Positions 45,550 to 52,821 of a DNA stretch of 64,000 nucleotides are shown here, piece by piece. Each line of letters starts with the position of its first letter. The first letter of the stretch is position 1. The stretch covers positions 1 through 64,000 of the forward strand of contig NZ_BMNA01000004.1 of assembly GCF_014646215.1 (NCBI RefSeq), read 5' to 3'. Source of the DNA: Nakamurella endophytica. GTDB taxonomy: Bacteria; Actinomycetota; Actinomycetes; Mycobacteriales; Nakamurellaceae. The position numbers were made by a program, and so were the translations under genes. The notes below the pieces were generated by a model. The model was given only the letters and a program-made list of their open reading frames with translations. It was not told where the DNA came from and searched no databases.

Positions 45550-46772
45550 CGGCGCAGCAGCCGGCGCAGCGCGGGCTTGACCCCGCGGACCGGGAACAGC
45601 ACCGCCCGGCCGACCCGCCAGCTGGCCGACGCGCGGAACTCGGCCTCCTTGGCGGCGACCGCCGCGGCGGCGTCGGTCGCCCGGTCCCGGGTCCGGTCCA
45701 GCTCGTCCTGCAGCGCGGCGACCACCGCCCGCAGCCGCTCGGCGTCCCGCCCGGCCGCCGCGACCGAGGTCTCGGCGTGCACCCGCACCTGCGCCAGCTC
45801 GGCCCGGAGCCCGACCAGCTCGTCGGCCATGGCCAGCCGGTTCATCCGCTCGGCCTGCAGGTCCGCGGCGCCGAGCGCGTCGAGATGCGCCTGCAGGGCG
45901 GCGATCTGCTCGTCGTCCCGGGCGATCCGCTCGTGCAGCGGCGCCGTCTCGTCGGCCACCCGGCGGGACGCCGCGGCCAGCTCCTCGCGCAGCCGGTCGG
46001 TCTCGGCGCGCGCGGCGGCCAGCTCGGCCAGCGCCGCGTCGCGGGCGCGGAACGCCGGGCCGCTCTGCTCGTCCAGGTCGCGTTGCACCGACAGCAAGGC
46101 CTGCCGCTTGGCGACCACCTCGCGCAGCACCGGCGTCAGCGCGGTCTCGTACAGGCCGACCACGTCGGCCGGCGTCATCCGGGCCCGGGCGAACACCACC
46201 GCCCAGGGGGAGACGAACGAGGCGTCGACGTCCGCCCGGCGGAAGAACCCGTGCCGGGCGAACGACCGGGCCCAGTCCGCGGGCGGCCGGACGTTGACGT
46301 GGGTCGGCTCCTCGTACCCGTCGGGCGTGGTGGACAGCACCACGACGTCGGTGGCCGCGCAGATGTTGGCGATGGCGGCCTCGGAGTCCTCGCTCGCCAT
46401 GTGCTCCAGGACCTCGATGCACGTCACCAGGTCGTAGCGGTCGGCGAACGGCTCGGTGAGGTCCTTGACCTCGAGATGCTCGGCCAGTCCGGGCGGCGCA
46501 CCCTCGATGGCGTGCGCCGAGATGTCGCCCCCGCGGGCGTCGACACCGCGGGCCAGCAGCTCGCGGACCAGCAGTCCCTTGGCACAGCCCGCGTCGTAGG
46601 ACGTCGCCGGCTCGAACAGCTCGATCAGCCGGTCGGCGATCTCGCCGAAGAACCGCTTCCAGTGCGGCTCCTCGTAGCTGTACGGCGCGCCGGCGTACGT
46701 CTCGTAGTAGTTCTCGGCGTAGTCCCCCGCGACGGTGGTCGGCTGCCCGGCGAAGCTCCGGTTGTCGGTCAT
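45546..46772 (-). CDS. SAM methyltransferase with long C-terminal coiled coil (possible chain-terminating ruler)
   Basis: The product has 408 residues. The class I methyltransferase domain (about 15-200) has the SAM motif SYDAGCAKGLLVRELLARG (58-76), GGDISAHAIEG, the acidic DLTEPFADRYDLVTCIEVLEH and HVNVRPPADWARSFARHGFF. Residues about 215-380 are heptad-rich helix without proline breaks other than near 277. The end, ASWRVGRAVLFPVRGVKPALRR, resembles the SWRxxxPxR tail common in coiled-coil glycosyltransferase-associated proteins and may touch membrane. In E. coli O9a, WbdD couples a capping methyltransferase/kinase to a coiled-coil ruler. No kinase domain is present here. It lies in the same locus as a Wzt with a C-terminal extra domain. 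Confidence 0.85.
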   Translation of the reverse strand: MTDNRSFAGQPTTVAGDYAENYYETYAGAPYSYEEPHWKRFFGEIADRLIELFEPATSYDAGCAKGLLVRELLARGVDARGGDISAHAIEGAPPGLAEHLEVKDLTEPFADRYDLVTCIEVLEHMASEDSEAAIANICAATDVVVLSTTPDGYEEPTHVNVRPPADWARSFARHGFFRRADVDASFVSPWAVVFARARMTPADVVGLYETALTPVLREVVAKRQALLSVQRDLDEQSGPAFRARDAALAELAAARAETDRLREELAAASRRVADETAPLHERIARDDEQIAALQAHLDALGAADLQAERMNRLAMADELVGLRAELAQVRVHAETSVAAAGRDAERLRAVVAALQDELDRTRDRATDAAAAVAAKEAEFRASASWRVGRAVLFPVRGVKPALRRLLRR

Positions 46773-46827
46773 CGACCTGCCATCTCCTGTCCGCCGGACC
46801 GCGACGTCGCGGTGCGGTCCACCGTGC

Positions 46828-48423
46828 TCAACCTAGGTTGAGGACCGGGCCGTGGGGCCGCGGCCGCAGCATCTCGTTCCAGTACGGATCGGTCTCCAGC
46901 TGGTACAGCCAGCGCCGCTGGATGCGCTGCATCTCGACCTCGCCGACCTTGGGCACCCGGGTCTGCGACTCGTAGTGGTACAGCGTGGACCACGGCGTGT
47001 AGACGATGCGCAGACCCTCCGCCCGGATCTTCAGACACAGGTCCACGTCGTTGAAGTTCAAGGGGAACAGCTCGGAGAAGCCGCCGACCCGGGCGAAGAC
47101 GTCCGCCCGCATCAGCAGGCAGGCGCCGGTGACACCGGATCGCTCGCCGGTCAGCTGCGCGGCGCCCCCCAGGTCCAGCGAGTCGGCCGGCTCGCCGAAG
47201 AGCAGGTGCCCGGGCGAGCCGCCGTTGTAGACGTGCCCGGCGTGCTGCAGCGTGCCGTCGGCGAACAGCAGCCGCGGCCCGACCGCGCCGACCTCCGGGT
47301 CGTCGAGCAGGTCGGCGAGCTCGGCCAGCCAGCCCGGGTCGACGACGTCCATGTCGTCGTTCAGGAAGCACAGGTACTCGCCGGTGGCCACCAGGGCGCC
47401 GGCGTTGCACTTGCGCGAGAAGTGGAACGGGCCGTGGAACTGCAGCGACGTCCAGTGTCCGGACGTCACCTTGTCGATCTGGTCGAGCACCGCCGGCGGC
47501 GTCGCCTCGTCGTGCACGACGACGATCTCCAGGTCGGGGTAGCCGCCCGGCCGGCTCAGCCCGTCGACCAGCTCCGCGACGTGCCGCCGGGGGAAGCCGT
47601 GGGTCAGCGACGAGCCACCGCGGGTCGGGATGACGACGCTGACGCGCGGCCGCCGGCCGGGCCGGCGGTGCACCCGCTGACCGACGGCCTGCCCGCCGAC
47701 CTCCACCGGGGACACCTCGTCGACCGCGATGCCCACCCGGGCGCAGTGCTCGGCGACGACCGCGCAGCGGGCGGCCGCCGGGTCGTCGACGTACGGCGGC
47801 CGCAACCGGCCGCCGGCCGGCAGCGAGGACGGCGTGGCCCGGACCAGGTAGGGGCCGGGTACGTGCGCCGGCGCACCGGCGACCTCGGACACCCGCAGGA
47901 CCAGGTCGTACCAGGGCGCCGGGCTGGACCGCCGGAAGCCGCCGACGGCCGCCGCGACCGCGGCCGGCACGGCCGCCAGGTACAGGGCGTAGGGCTGGCT
48001 GCGCAGCAGCTCCGGCGACCAGTCCGGCTTGAGCCAGACCCCGGTCGGGTTGCCGGCCTCGCCGCGCACCGACTCGTCGGTGTAGACCCACTCGGCCCGG
48101 GCCAGGCCGCGGCGCAGCGCCGCCACCGCACCGGGATCCAGCGTCGCACTCTCGGGCAACCAGGACAGGTGGGCGCCGGAGGCCAGCTCGGCCGCGGCGG
48201 CCGGGACGTCGGCGGCCGCGACGGCGGCACCGTCCAGCCCGCGGACCCGGTCGTGGGCTGCGGCCAGACCGACGACGGCCGCGCCGGTGCCCGGCTCCGC
48301 GTCCGGAGCGGCGACGACGCACCACTGCCAGTCCACGTCGTCCTGGGCGTCGAGCGAGGCGAGCATCGGAACGAGCGCGGCCGGCGACCGCAGCACGGAC
48401 AGGAAGCTGACGAACGGACTCAC
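46828..48423 (-). CDS. Family 2 glycosyltransferase with divergent N-terminal GT-like domain
   Basis: The product has 531 residues. The N-terminal half (1-250) reads as a degraded GT-A domain (FVSFLSVLRSPAALVPMLAS, WVYTDESVRGEAGNPTGVW) in which the DxD site is replaced. The C-terminal GT2 domain (about 262-515) is intact: RVSVVIPTRGGSSLTHGF, YLCFLNDDMDVVDPGWLAEL, FPLNFNDVDLCLKIRAEG and TLYHYESQTRVPKVGEVE. It is similar in architecture to the tandem GT at 43831, with which it may share ancestry. The GTG at 48423 overlaps the small coiled-coil gene stop (GTGA). The stop is 55 bp from the methyltransferase start. Confidence 0.88.
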   Translation of the reverse strand: MSPFVSFLSVLRSPAALVPMLASLDAQDDVDWQWCVVAAPDAEPGTGAAVVGLAAAHDRVRGLDGAAVAAADVPAAAAELASGAHLSWLPESATLDPGAVAALRRGLARAEWVYTDESVRGEAGNPTGVWLKPDWSPELLRSQPYALYLAAVPAAVAAAVGGFRRSSPAPWYDLVLRVSEVAGAPAHVPGPYLVRATPSSLPAGGRLRPPYVDDPAAARCAVVAEHCARVGIAVDEVSPVEVGGQAVGQRVHRRPGRRPRVSVVIPTRGGSSLTHGFPRRHVAELVDGLSRPGGYPDLEIVVVHDEATPPAVLDQIDKVTSGHWTSLQFHGPFHFSRKCNAGALVATGEYLCFLNDDMDVVDPGWLAELADLLDDPEVGAVGPRLLFADGTLQHAGHVYNGGSPGHLLFGEPADSLDLGGAAQLTGERSGVTGACLLMRADVFARVGGFSELFPLNFNDVDLCLKIRAEGLRIVYTPWSTLYHYESQTRVPKVGEVEMQRIQRRWLYQLETDPYWNEMLRPRPHGPVLNLG

Positions 48424-48734
48424 CGGGCCAGCCTGCGCAGCCGGGTCAGCGCGGCGGCGGTGACCTTGCGCGCCAGGTGCGCCTCGAGGTCGTCGACGCG
48501 GTTGCGCAGCCGGTCCCGCTCCTCGCGGGTGCGGTCGAGCGCGAACTGCAGCGCCGCCACGTCCTCCGAGCGCAGCCGGTCGGACCGGGTGGCCAGCGCC
48601 CTGGCGTTGCCGGCCTCGGCCTCCAGCCCCTTGATGTGGTCGCGGAGCAGCAGCGCGGCGTCCGCGGGGATGCTGTCCAGGATCTCGTCGACGCCGACGG
48701 ACCCGTCCAGTCGGCTGCTCACCTGCTCGGCCAT
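48420..48734 (-). CDS. Small coiled-coil protein of the polysaccharide locus
   Basis: The product has 104 residues. After MAEQVSSRLDGSVGVDEILDSIPADAALLLRDH the rest is a continuous charged helix (IKGLEAEAGNARALATRSDR, FALDRTREERDRLRNRVDDLEAHL) ending in a basic segment with LTRLRRLAR. I do not recognise a named family. Short coiled coils of this kind often precede methyltransferases or GTs in actinobacterial glycan loci and may scaffold them. GGAGA lies about five bases before the ATG at 48734, and it is the first gene of the minus-strand operon. Confidence 0.8.
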   Translation of the reverse strand: MAEQVSSRLDGSVGVDEILDSIPADAALLLRDHIKGLEAEAGNARALATRSDRLRSEDVAALQFALDRTREERDRLRNRVDDLEAHLARKVTAAALTRLRRLAR

Positions 48735-49048
48735 CGGTGTCTCCGCCGTCCGTCTCTCGATCCGCCGCTCCGGCACGTCGTGCGCCTGGCGCAGTCCCCC
48801 ACCCGCCGGTGGCGGTCGGGCCGGCGGGCACTGTCCGGCTCCCGTGCCGCACCGGAATTCCACCACGGGGCTGCGCGGCCCCCGGTCACTGCATCACCCC
48901 CGGCGGTGACGGGCGCCGCACCGACCGGGTGGCGACGGACGCCGCTGCGTCCCCGGCCGGTGACCGGTCTGGTTCTACCATGTCCACGGGCCGGGAGGTC
49001 CCGGCCCCGATGCCCGGCGGCCGCCCGAACTGGAGGACGACGCACCGT
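48735..49048. other. Divergent promoter region of the polysaccharide operons
   Basis: These 314 bp separate the minus-strand glycosyltransferase operon from the plus-strand wzm-wzt operon and must hold both promoters. On the plus strand GGTTCTACC lies immediately before an alternative wzm ATG at 48980. No convincing -35/-10 pair is seen on either strand. No other feature is recognised. Confidence 0.4.
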
Positions 49049-49936
49049 ATGGCCGGCGCCCACACGACCGCACACCCGACACCCGCGGACACCCGTCCCG
49101 CGGTGGGGACGGCCGGGCGACCCGGTGCCGGAGCCGGACTGTGGCAGCGGCTGCGGCCCAGCGAGCTCCTGCTCAACCTGACCTCGCGCGAGATCAAGGC
49201 GCAGTTCAAGCGCACCGCGCTGGGCCGGCTGTGGTCCTTCATCAACCCGATCGCGACCTTGAGCATCTACACCGTCGTCTTCGGCGTGCTGCTCAAGTCG
49301 ACACCGCCGCCGGGCGCCGACGGCGAGCGGAACTTCACCCTGTTCCTGGCCGCCGGGCTGATCCCGTGGACGTTCATCTCGGCGTCGATCATGAACGGGA
49401 TGAGCGCGCTGGTCGCCAACTCCGGGTTGCTCACCAAGGTCTACTTCCAGCGCTGGACGCTGGTGGTCTCCTCGATCCTGGCGCTGGCGAACACGTTCCT
49501 GATCGAGCTGGCCGTCGTGGTGGCCATCATGGCCATCTTCATCGGCCCGCAGGTGCTGCTGTTCATCCCGCTGCTGCTGGTGCTGGTGGCCATCACCATC
49601 GCGTTCTGCTCCGGCATCGCGCTGATGCTGTCGGTGGCGCTGGTCTACTTCCGCGACACCCAGCACTTCATGGCGATCTTCATGCAGCTGTGGTTCTACG
49701 CCACGCCGATCATCTACTGGATCCAGCTGATCCAGGACCGCGCCCCGGGCCTGCTGTTCTGGTACCGGGCGAACCCGGCGGAGCGGCTCATCTCGGCGTA
49801 CCGGTCGATGCTCTACGAGTTCCGGGTGCCGCGCTGGGACGACTGGGCCTGGTCCATCGGCTGGGCGGCGGTGGCCCTCTTCGTCGGCGTGCAGGTCTTC
49901 CGGCGGTTCTCCGCGCGCATCGTGGAGGAGCTGTGA
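49049..49936 (+). CDS. wzm: ABC-2 type polysaccharide exporter, permease
   Basis: The product has 295 residues. After a 35-residue polar N-terminus comes LLNLTSREIKAQFKRTALGRLW, the conserved cytoplasmic entry helix of Wzm/TagG permeases. Six membrane helices follow, with FSFINPIAT-like WSFINPIATLSIYTVVFGVL, AGLIPWTFISASIMNGMSAL, YFRDTQHFMAIFMQLWFYATP and NPAERLISAYRSML. It moves a completed lipid-linked polysaccharide across the membrane with Wzt. GGAGG lies 12 bases before the ATG at 49049. An in-frame ATG at 48980 would add 23 residues. The stop overlaps wzt (GTGA). Confidence 0.92.
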   Translation: MAGAHTTAHPTPADTRPAVGTAGRPGAGAGLWQRLRPSELLLNLTSREIKAQFKRTALGRLWSFINPIATLSIYTVVFGVLLKSTPPPGADGERNFTLFLAAGLIPWTFISASIMNGMSALVANSGLLTKVYFQRWTLVVSSILALANTFLIELAVVVAIMAIFIGPQVLLFIPLLLVLVAITIAFCSGIALMLSVALVYFRDTQHFMAIFMQLWFYATPIIYWIQLIQDRAPGLLFWYRANPAERLISAYRSMLYEFRVPRWDDWAWSIGWAAVALFVGVQVFRRFSARIVEEL

Positions 49937-51237
49937 CGCTGCTGTCGGGCGACCCGTTCAGCCGGACGCTGACCGGCAACACGGCGGTGACCGTGGAGCA
50001 CGTCAGCAAGTCGTTCCGGGTCTACGCCGAGCGCAACCAGACGCTCAAGTCGGCGGTGCTGCGCCGCCGCCGGTCGTCGTACCAGGACTTCTGGGCGCTG
50101 CGCGACGTGTCCCTGGAGATCCCCGAGGGCACCAGCTTCGGCCTGATGGGCCACAACGGCTCGGGCAAATCGACCCTGCTCAAGTGCATCGCCCGGATCC
50201 TGCAGCCGAACGAGGGCAGCATCCGCACCCGCGGCCGGCTGGCCGCGATGCTCGAGCTCGGCTCCGGGTTCCACCCCGAGCTGACCGGGCGGGACAACGT
50301 CTACCTCAACGGCTCGATCCTGGGCATGAGCCGGCAGGAGATCGACGCCAAGTTCGACGCCATCGCCGAGTTCGCCGGCGTCGGTGACTTCATCGACCAG
50401 CCGGTGAAGAACTACTCGTCCGGCATGTACGTGCGGCTCGGCTTCTCGGTGGCCATCCACGTGGAGCCGGACATCCTGCTGGTCGACGAGATCCTGGCCG
50501 TCGGCGACATGCAGTTCCAGCAGCGCTGCGCCGAGAAGTTCGCCGAGTTCAAGGACCAGGGCCGGACGGTCGTCGTGGTCAGCCACGGCCTGGCCGACCT
50601 GCGGACGTTCTGCGACACCGCCGCCTGGCTGGACCACGGGCGGGTGGTCGAGGTCGGGCCGGCCGCGCGGATCGTCGACCAGTACATCGAGGCCGGCCAC
50701 CAGGCGCGCGAGGTGGCCAGCGGCGGCACCCGGCACGGCAGCGGCGAGATCGAGGTGGAGCGGATCGAGCTGCTCGGCCCGGGGGACGGCGCCGGCGCGA
50801 CCGACGGGGCCGCGACCGACACGCGGCAGTTCCGGACCGGGGAACCGGTGACGATCCGGCTGCACTACAAGGTCTCCACCCCGGTGCGCCGGCCGGTGTT
50901 CGGCGTCTCGATCCACTCCATCGAGGGCATCCACCTGTGGTCGCACCACACCCTGGACGCCGGCTACCTGCCGGAGTGGCTGGACGGCAGCGGGTCGCTG
51001 GACGTGCGGATCCCGGCGCTGCCACTGCAACCCGGCTCGTTCGACGTCAACACCTCGGTGGTGGACGAGAGCCTGTCGCACTCCTACGACCAGTGGGCCA
51101 GGGGCGTCCGGTTCGACGTGCTGCCCGGCCGCCCGCGCGAGTCCGGCGGCCTGCTGGTCATGCACAGCCGGTGGGAGAACCTGCAGCCGCCGACCGCGAT
51201 GGCCGCGCCGGATCCCGACGCCGGGCTCGGCAGGTGA
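49933..51237 (+). CDS. wzt: ABC-2 type polysaccharide exporter, ATPase with C-terminal Wzt-type domain
   Basis: The product has 434 residues. The nucleotide-binding domain has Walker A GHNGSGKST (73-81), the signature NYSSGMYVR (160-168), Walker B ILLVDE (181-186) and switch His in VVVVSHGLADL (214-224). FHPELTGRDNVYLNGSILGM is typical of TagH/Wzt subfamilies. Residues about 270-434 form an added beta-rich domain (EPVTIRLHYKVSTPVRRPVFGVSI, HTLDAGYLPEWLDGSGSLDV, GSFDVNTSVVDESLSHSYD) matching the Wzt C-terminal carbohydrate-binding domain, which in E. coli O9a reads the modified chain end. GTG start overlaps wzm, and the stop overlaps the next GT gene. Confidence 0.94.
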   Translation: MTLLSGDPFSRTLTGNTAVTVEHVSKSFRVYAERNQTLKSAVLRRRRSSYQDFWALRDVSLEIPEGTSFGLMGHNGSGKSTLLKCIARILQPNEGSIRTRGRLAAMLELGSGFHPELTGRDNVYLNGSILGMSRQEIDAKFDAIAEFAGVGDFIDQPVKNYSSGMYVRLGFSVAIHVEPDILLVDEILAVGDMQFQQRCAEKFAEFKDQGRTVVVVSHGLADLRTFCDTAAWLDHGRVVEVGPAARIVDQYIEAGHQAREVASGGTRHGSGEIEVERIELLGPGDGAGATDGAATDTRQFRTGEPVTIRLHYKVSTPVRRPVFGVSIHSIEGIHLWSHHTLDAGYLPEWLDGSGSLDVRIPALPLQPGSFDVNTSVVDESLSHSYDQWARGVRFDVLPGRPRESGGLLVMHSRWENLQPPTAMAAPDPDAGLGR

Positions 51238-52676
51238 GCCGGCAGCGGATCCTGGTCGTCACCGACGACGCCGTCGGCGAGCGGATGGCCGGCCCGGCCA
51301 TTCGGGCCTGGAACATCGCCGCGGTGCTGACGCCCGAGCACGACGTCTGCCTGGCCTCGACGCTGCGGGCGCCGGACCTCGGCCCGGACGCCGCCGGGGC
51401 GGCCGGGTTCGAGGTGCGGGACGGCAGCGGCGAGCGGCTGCGCGCGCTGGCCGCCGGCCGGGACGTGTTGGTGCTGCAAGGCTTCACGCTGCGCAGCCAC
51501 CCGTGGCTGGCCGGGCTCGGCGCGCACGTCGTCGTCGACCTCTACGACCCGATCCACCTGGAGATGCTGGAGGGCGGCGCGGACGCCACCCCGGCGCAGC
51601 AGACCTTCATGCTCTCCGGCGGGCTGGACGCGCTGCGGATCCAGATGGAACGCGGCGACTTCTTCCTCTGCGCGTCCGAGCGGCAGCGCGACCTGTGGCT
51701 GGGCCACCTGTCGGCGCTCGGCCGGGTCAACTTCGCGGCCTACCGGCAGGACGTCACCCTGCGCAAGCTGATCGACGTGGCGCCGTTCGGTGTGCCCGAC
51801 GATCCCGCACCGCGGCGCGCGGTGCCGGGACCGCTGCGCGGCGGGCTGCCCGGCGTCGGCGCCGAGGACCGGGTGCTGCTGTGGGCCGGCGGGGTCTACA
51901 ACTGGTTCGACCCGGTCACCCTGGTCGACGCCGTCGGCGACCTGACCACCGGCCCGGACGCCCTCACCGACGTGCGGCTGGTGTTCATGGGCACCAAGCA
52001 CCCGTCGGTGGAGGACCTGTCGACCGTGGTGCTGCGGCAGGCGGTGGACCGGGCCGCGGAGCGCGGCCTGCTGGACCGGGTGGTCTTCTTCCGCGAGGGC
52101 TGGGTGCCGTACGCCGAGCGCGGCCGGTTCCTCGCCGACGCCGACATCGGGGTGTCCACGCACTTCCTGCACGTGGAGACGGCGTACAGCTTCCGCACCC
52201 GGATGCTGGACTACCTGTGGGCGGGGCTGCCGATCGTCTGCTCGGACGGCGACGAGTTCGCCCGGCTGGTCGCCGCGCGCGACCTGGGCGCGGTGGTCCC
52301 GACGGAGGACCGGGCCGCCCTGGCCGTGGTGCTCCGCGGGCTGCTGGTCGACCCGGCGGCACGGGCCAGGGCCGCGGCGCGGGTGCGGGCGGTGGCGCCC
52401 GAGTACCACTGGTCGGTGGTGCTGGCGCCGCTCGTCGCCTACTGCCGGGACCCGTGGCGGGCCGCCGACGGGGGCGCCCACCGGCGCCCGGCCGGCCGGT
52501 TCGGCGCGTTCGGGGCGCGGCTGGACACCCGCATCGACCACCTGAAGATCTACGCCGACCCCGCGGCGCGGCGCCGGCTGTTCGTCGACGGCCGGTGGAA
52601 GGTCATCCTGCGCCGGGAGCTCGGCAAGGTCGGTGCGGCGCTGACCCGCCCGCTGCGCCGGCCGTCCCGCCGCTGA
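51234..52676 (+). CDS. GT-B type glycosyltransferase of the exporter operon
   Basis: The product has 480 residues. Features include RILVVTDDAVGERMAGPAIRA, VDLYDPIHLEMLEGG, FFLCASERQRDLWLGHL, VLLWAGGVYNWFDPVTLVDAV, LVFMGTKHPSVEDL, FFREGWVPYAERGRFLADAD and GVSTHFLHVETAYSFRTRMLDYLWAGLPIVCSD, which give the two-Rossmann GT-B layout. The classical E-x7-E motif is replaced by HFLHVETAYSFRTRMLDYL, so the family is divergent. The GTG overlaps the wzt stop (GTGA). The C-terminal 90 residues (HLKIYADPAARRRLFVDGRW) are extra. Substrates are unknown. Confidence 0.85.
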   Translation: MSRQRILVVTDDAVGERMAGPAIRAWNIAAVLTPEHDVCLASTLRAPDLGPDAAGAAGFEVRDGSGERLRALAAGRDVLVLQGFTLRSHPWLAGLGAHVVVDLYDPIHLEMLEGGADATPAQQTFMLSGGLDALRIQMERGDFFLCASERQRDLWLGHLSALGRVNFAAYRQDVTLRKLIDVAPFGVPDDPAPRRAVPGPLRGGLPGVGAEDRVLLWAGGVYNWFDPVTLVDAVGDLTTGPDALTDVRLVFMGTKHPSVEDLSTVVLRQAVDRAAERGLLDRVVFFREGWVPYAERGRFLADADIGVSTHFLHVETAYSFRTRMLDYLWAGLPIVCSDGDEFARLVAARDLGAVVPTEDRAALAVVLRGLLVDPAARARAAARVRAVAPEYHWSVVLAPLVAYCRDPWRAADGGAHRRPAGRFGAFGARLDTRIDHLKIYADPAARRRLFVDGRWKVILRRELGKVGAALTRPLRRPSRR

Positions 52677-52821
52677 CCCCGCCCGCTGCCCCGGCCCACC
52701 GGCCACCGACCCGTCACCGACCCGCCACTGCGCGGCCGCCCGGCATCGAGCCAGACGCCCACCGACGCCCATCCCGACGCCCACCCGCCGCCGACCGGCA
52801 CCAGAAGGGACCGTCCACCGC

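Noticed and set aside
49933..51237. Reading the wzm/wzt pair as the galactan exporter of mycobacteria
   Set aside because: The Wzt C-terminal extension and surrounding genes differ; specificity cannot be assigned from sequence by eye.
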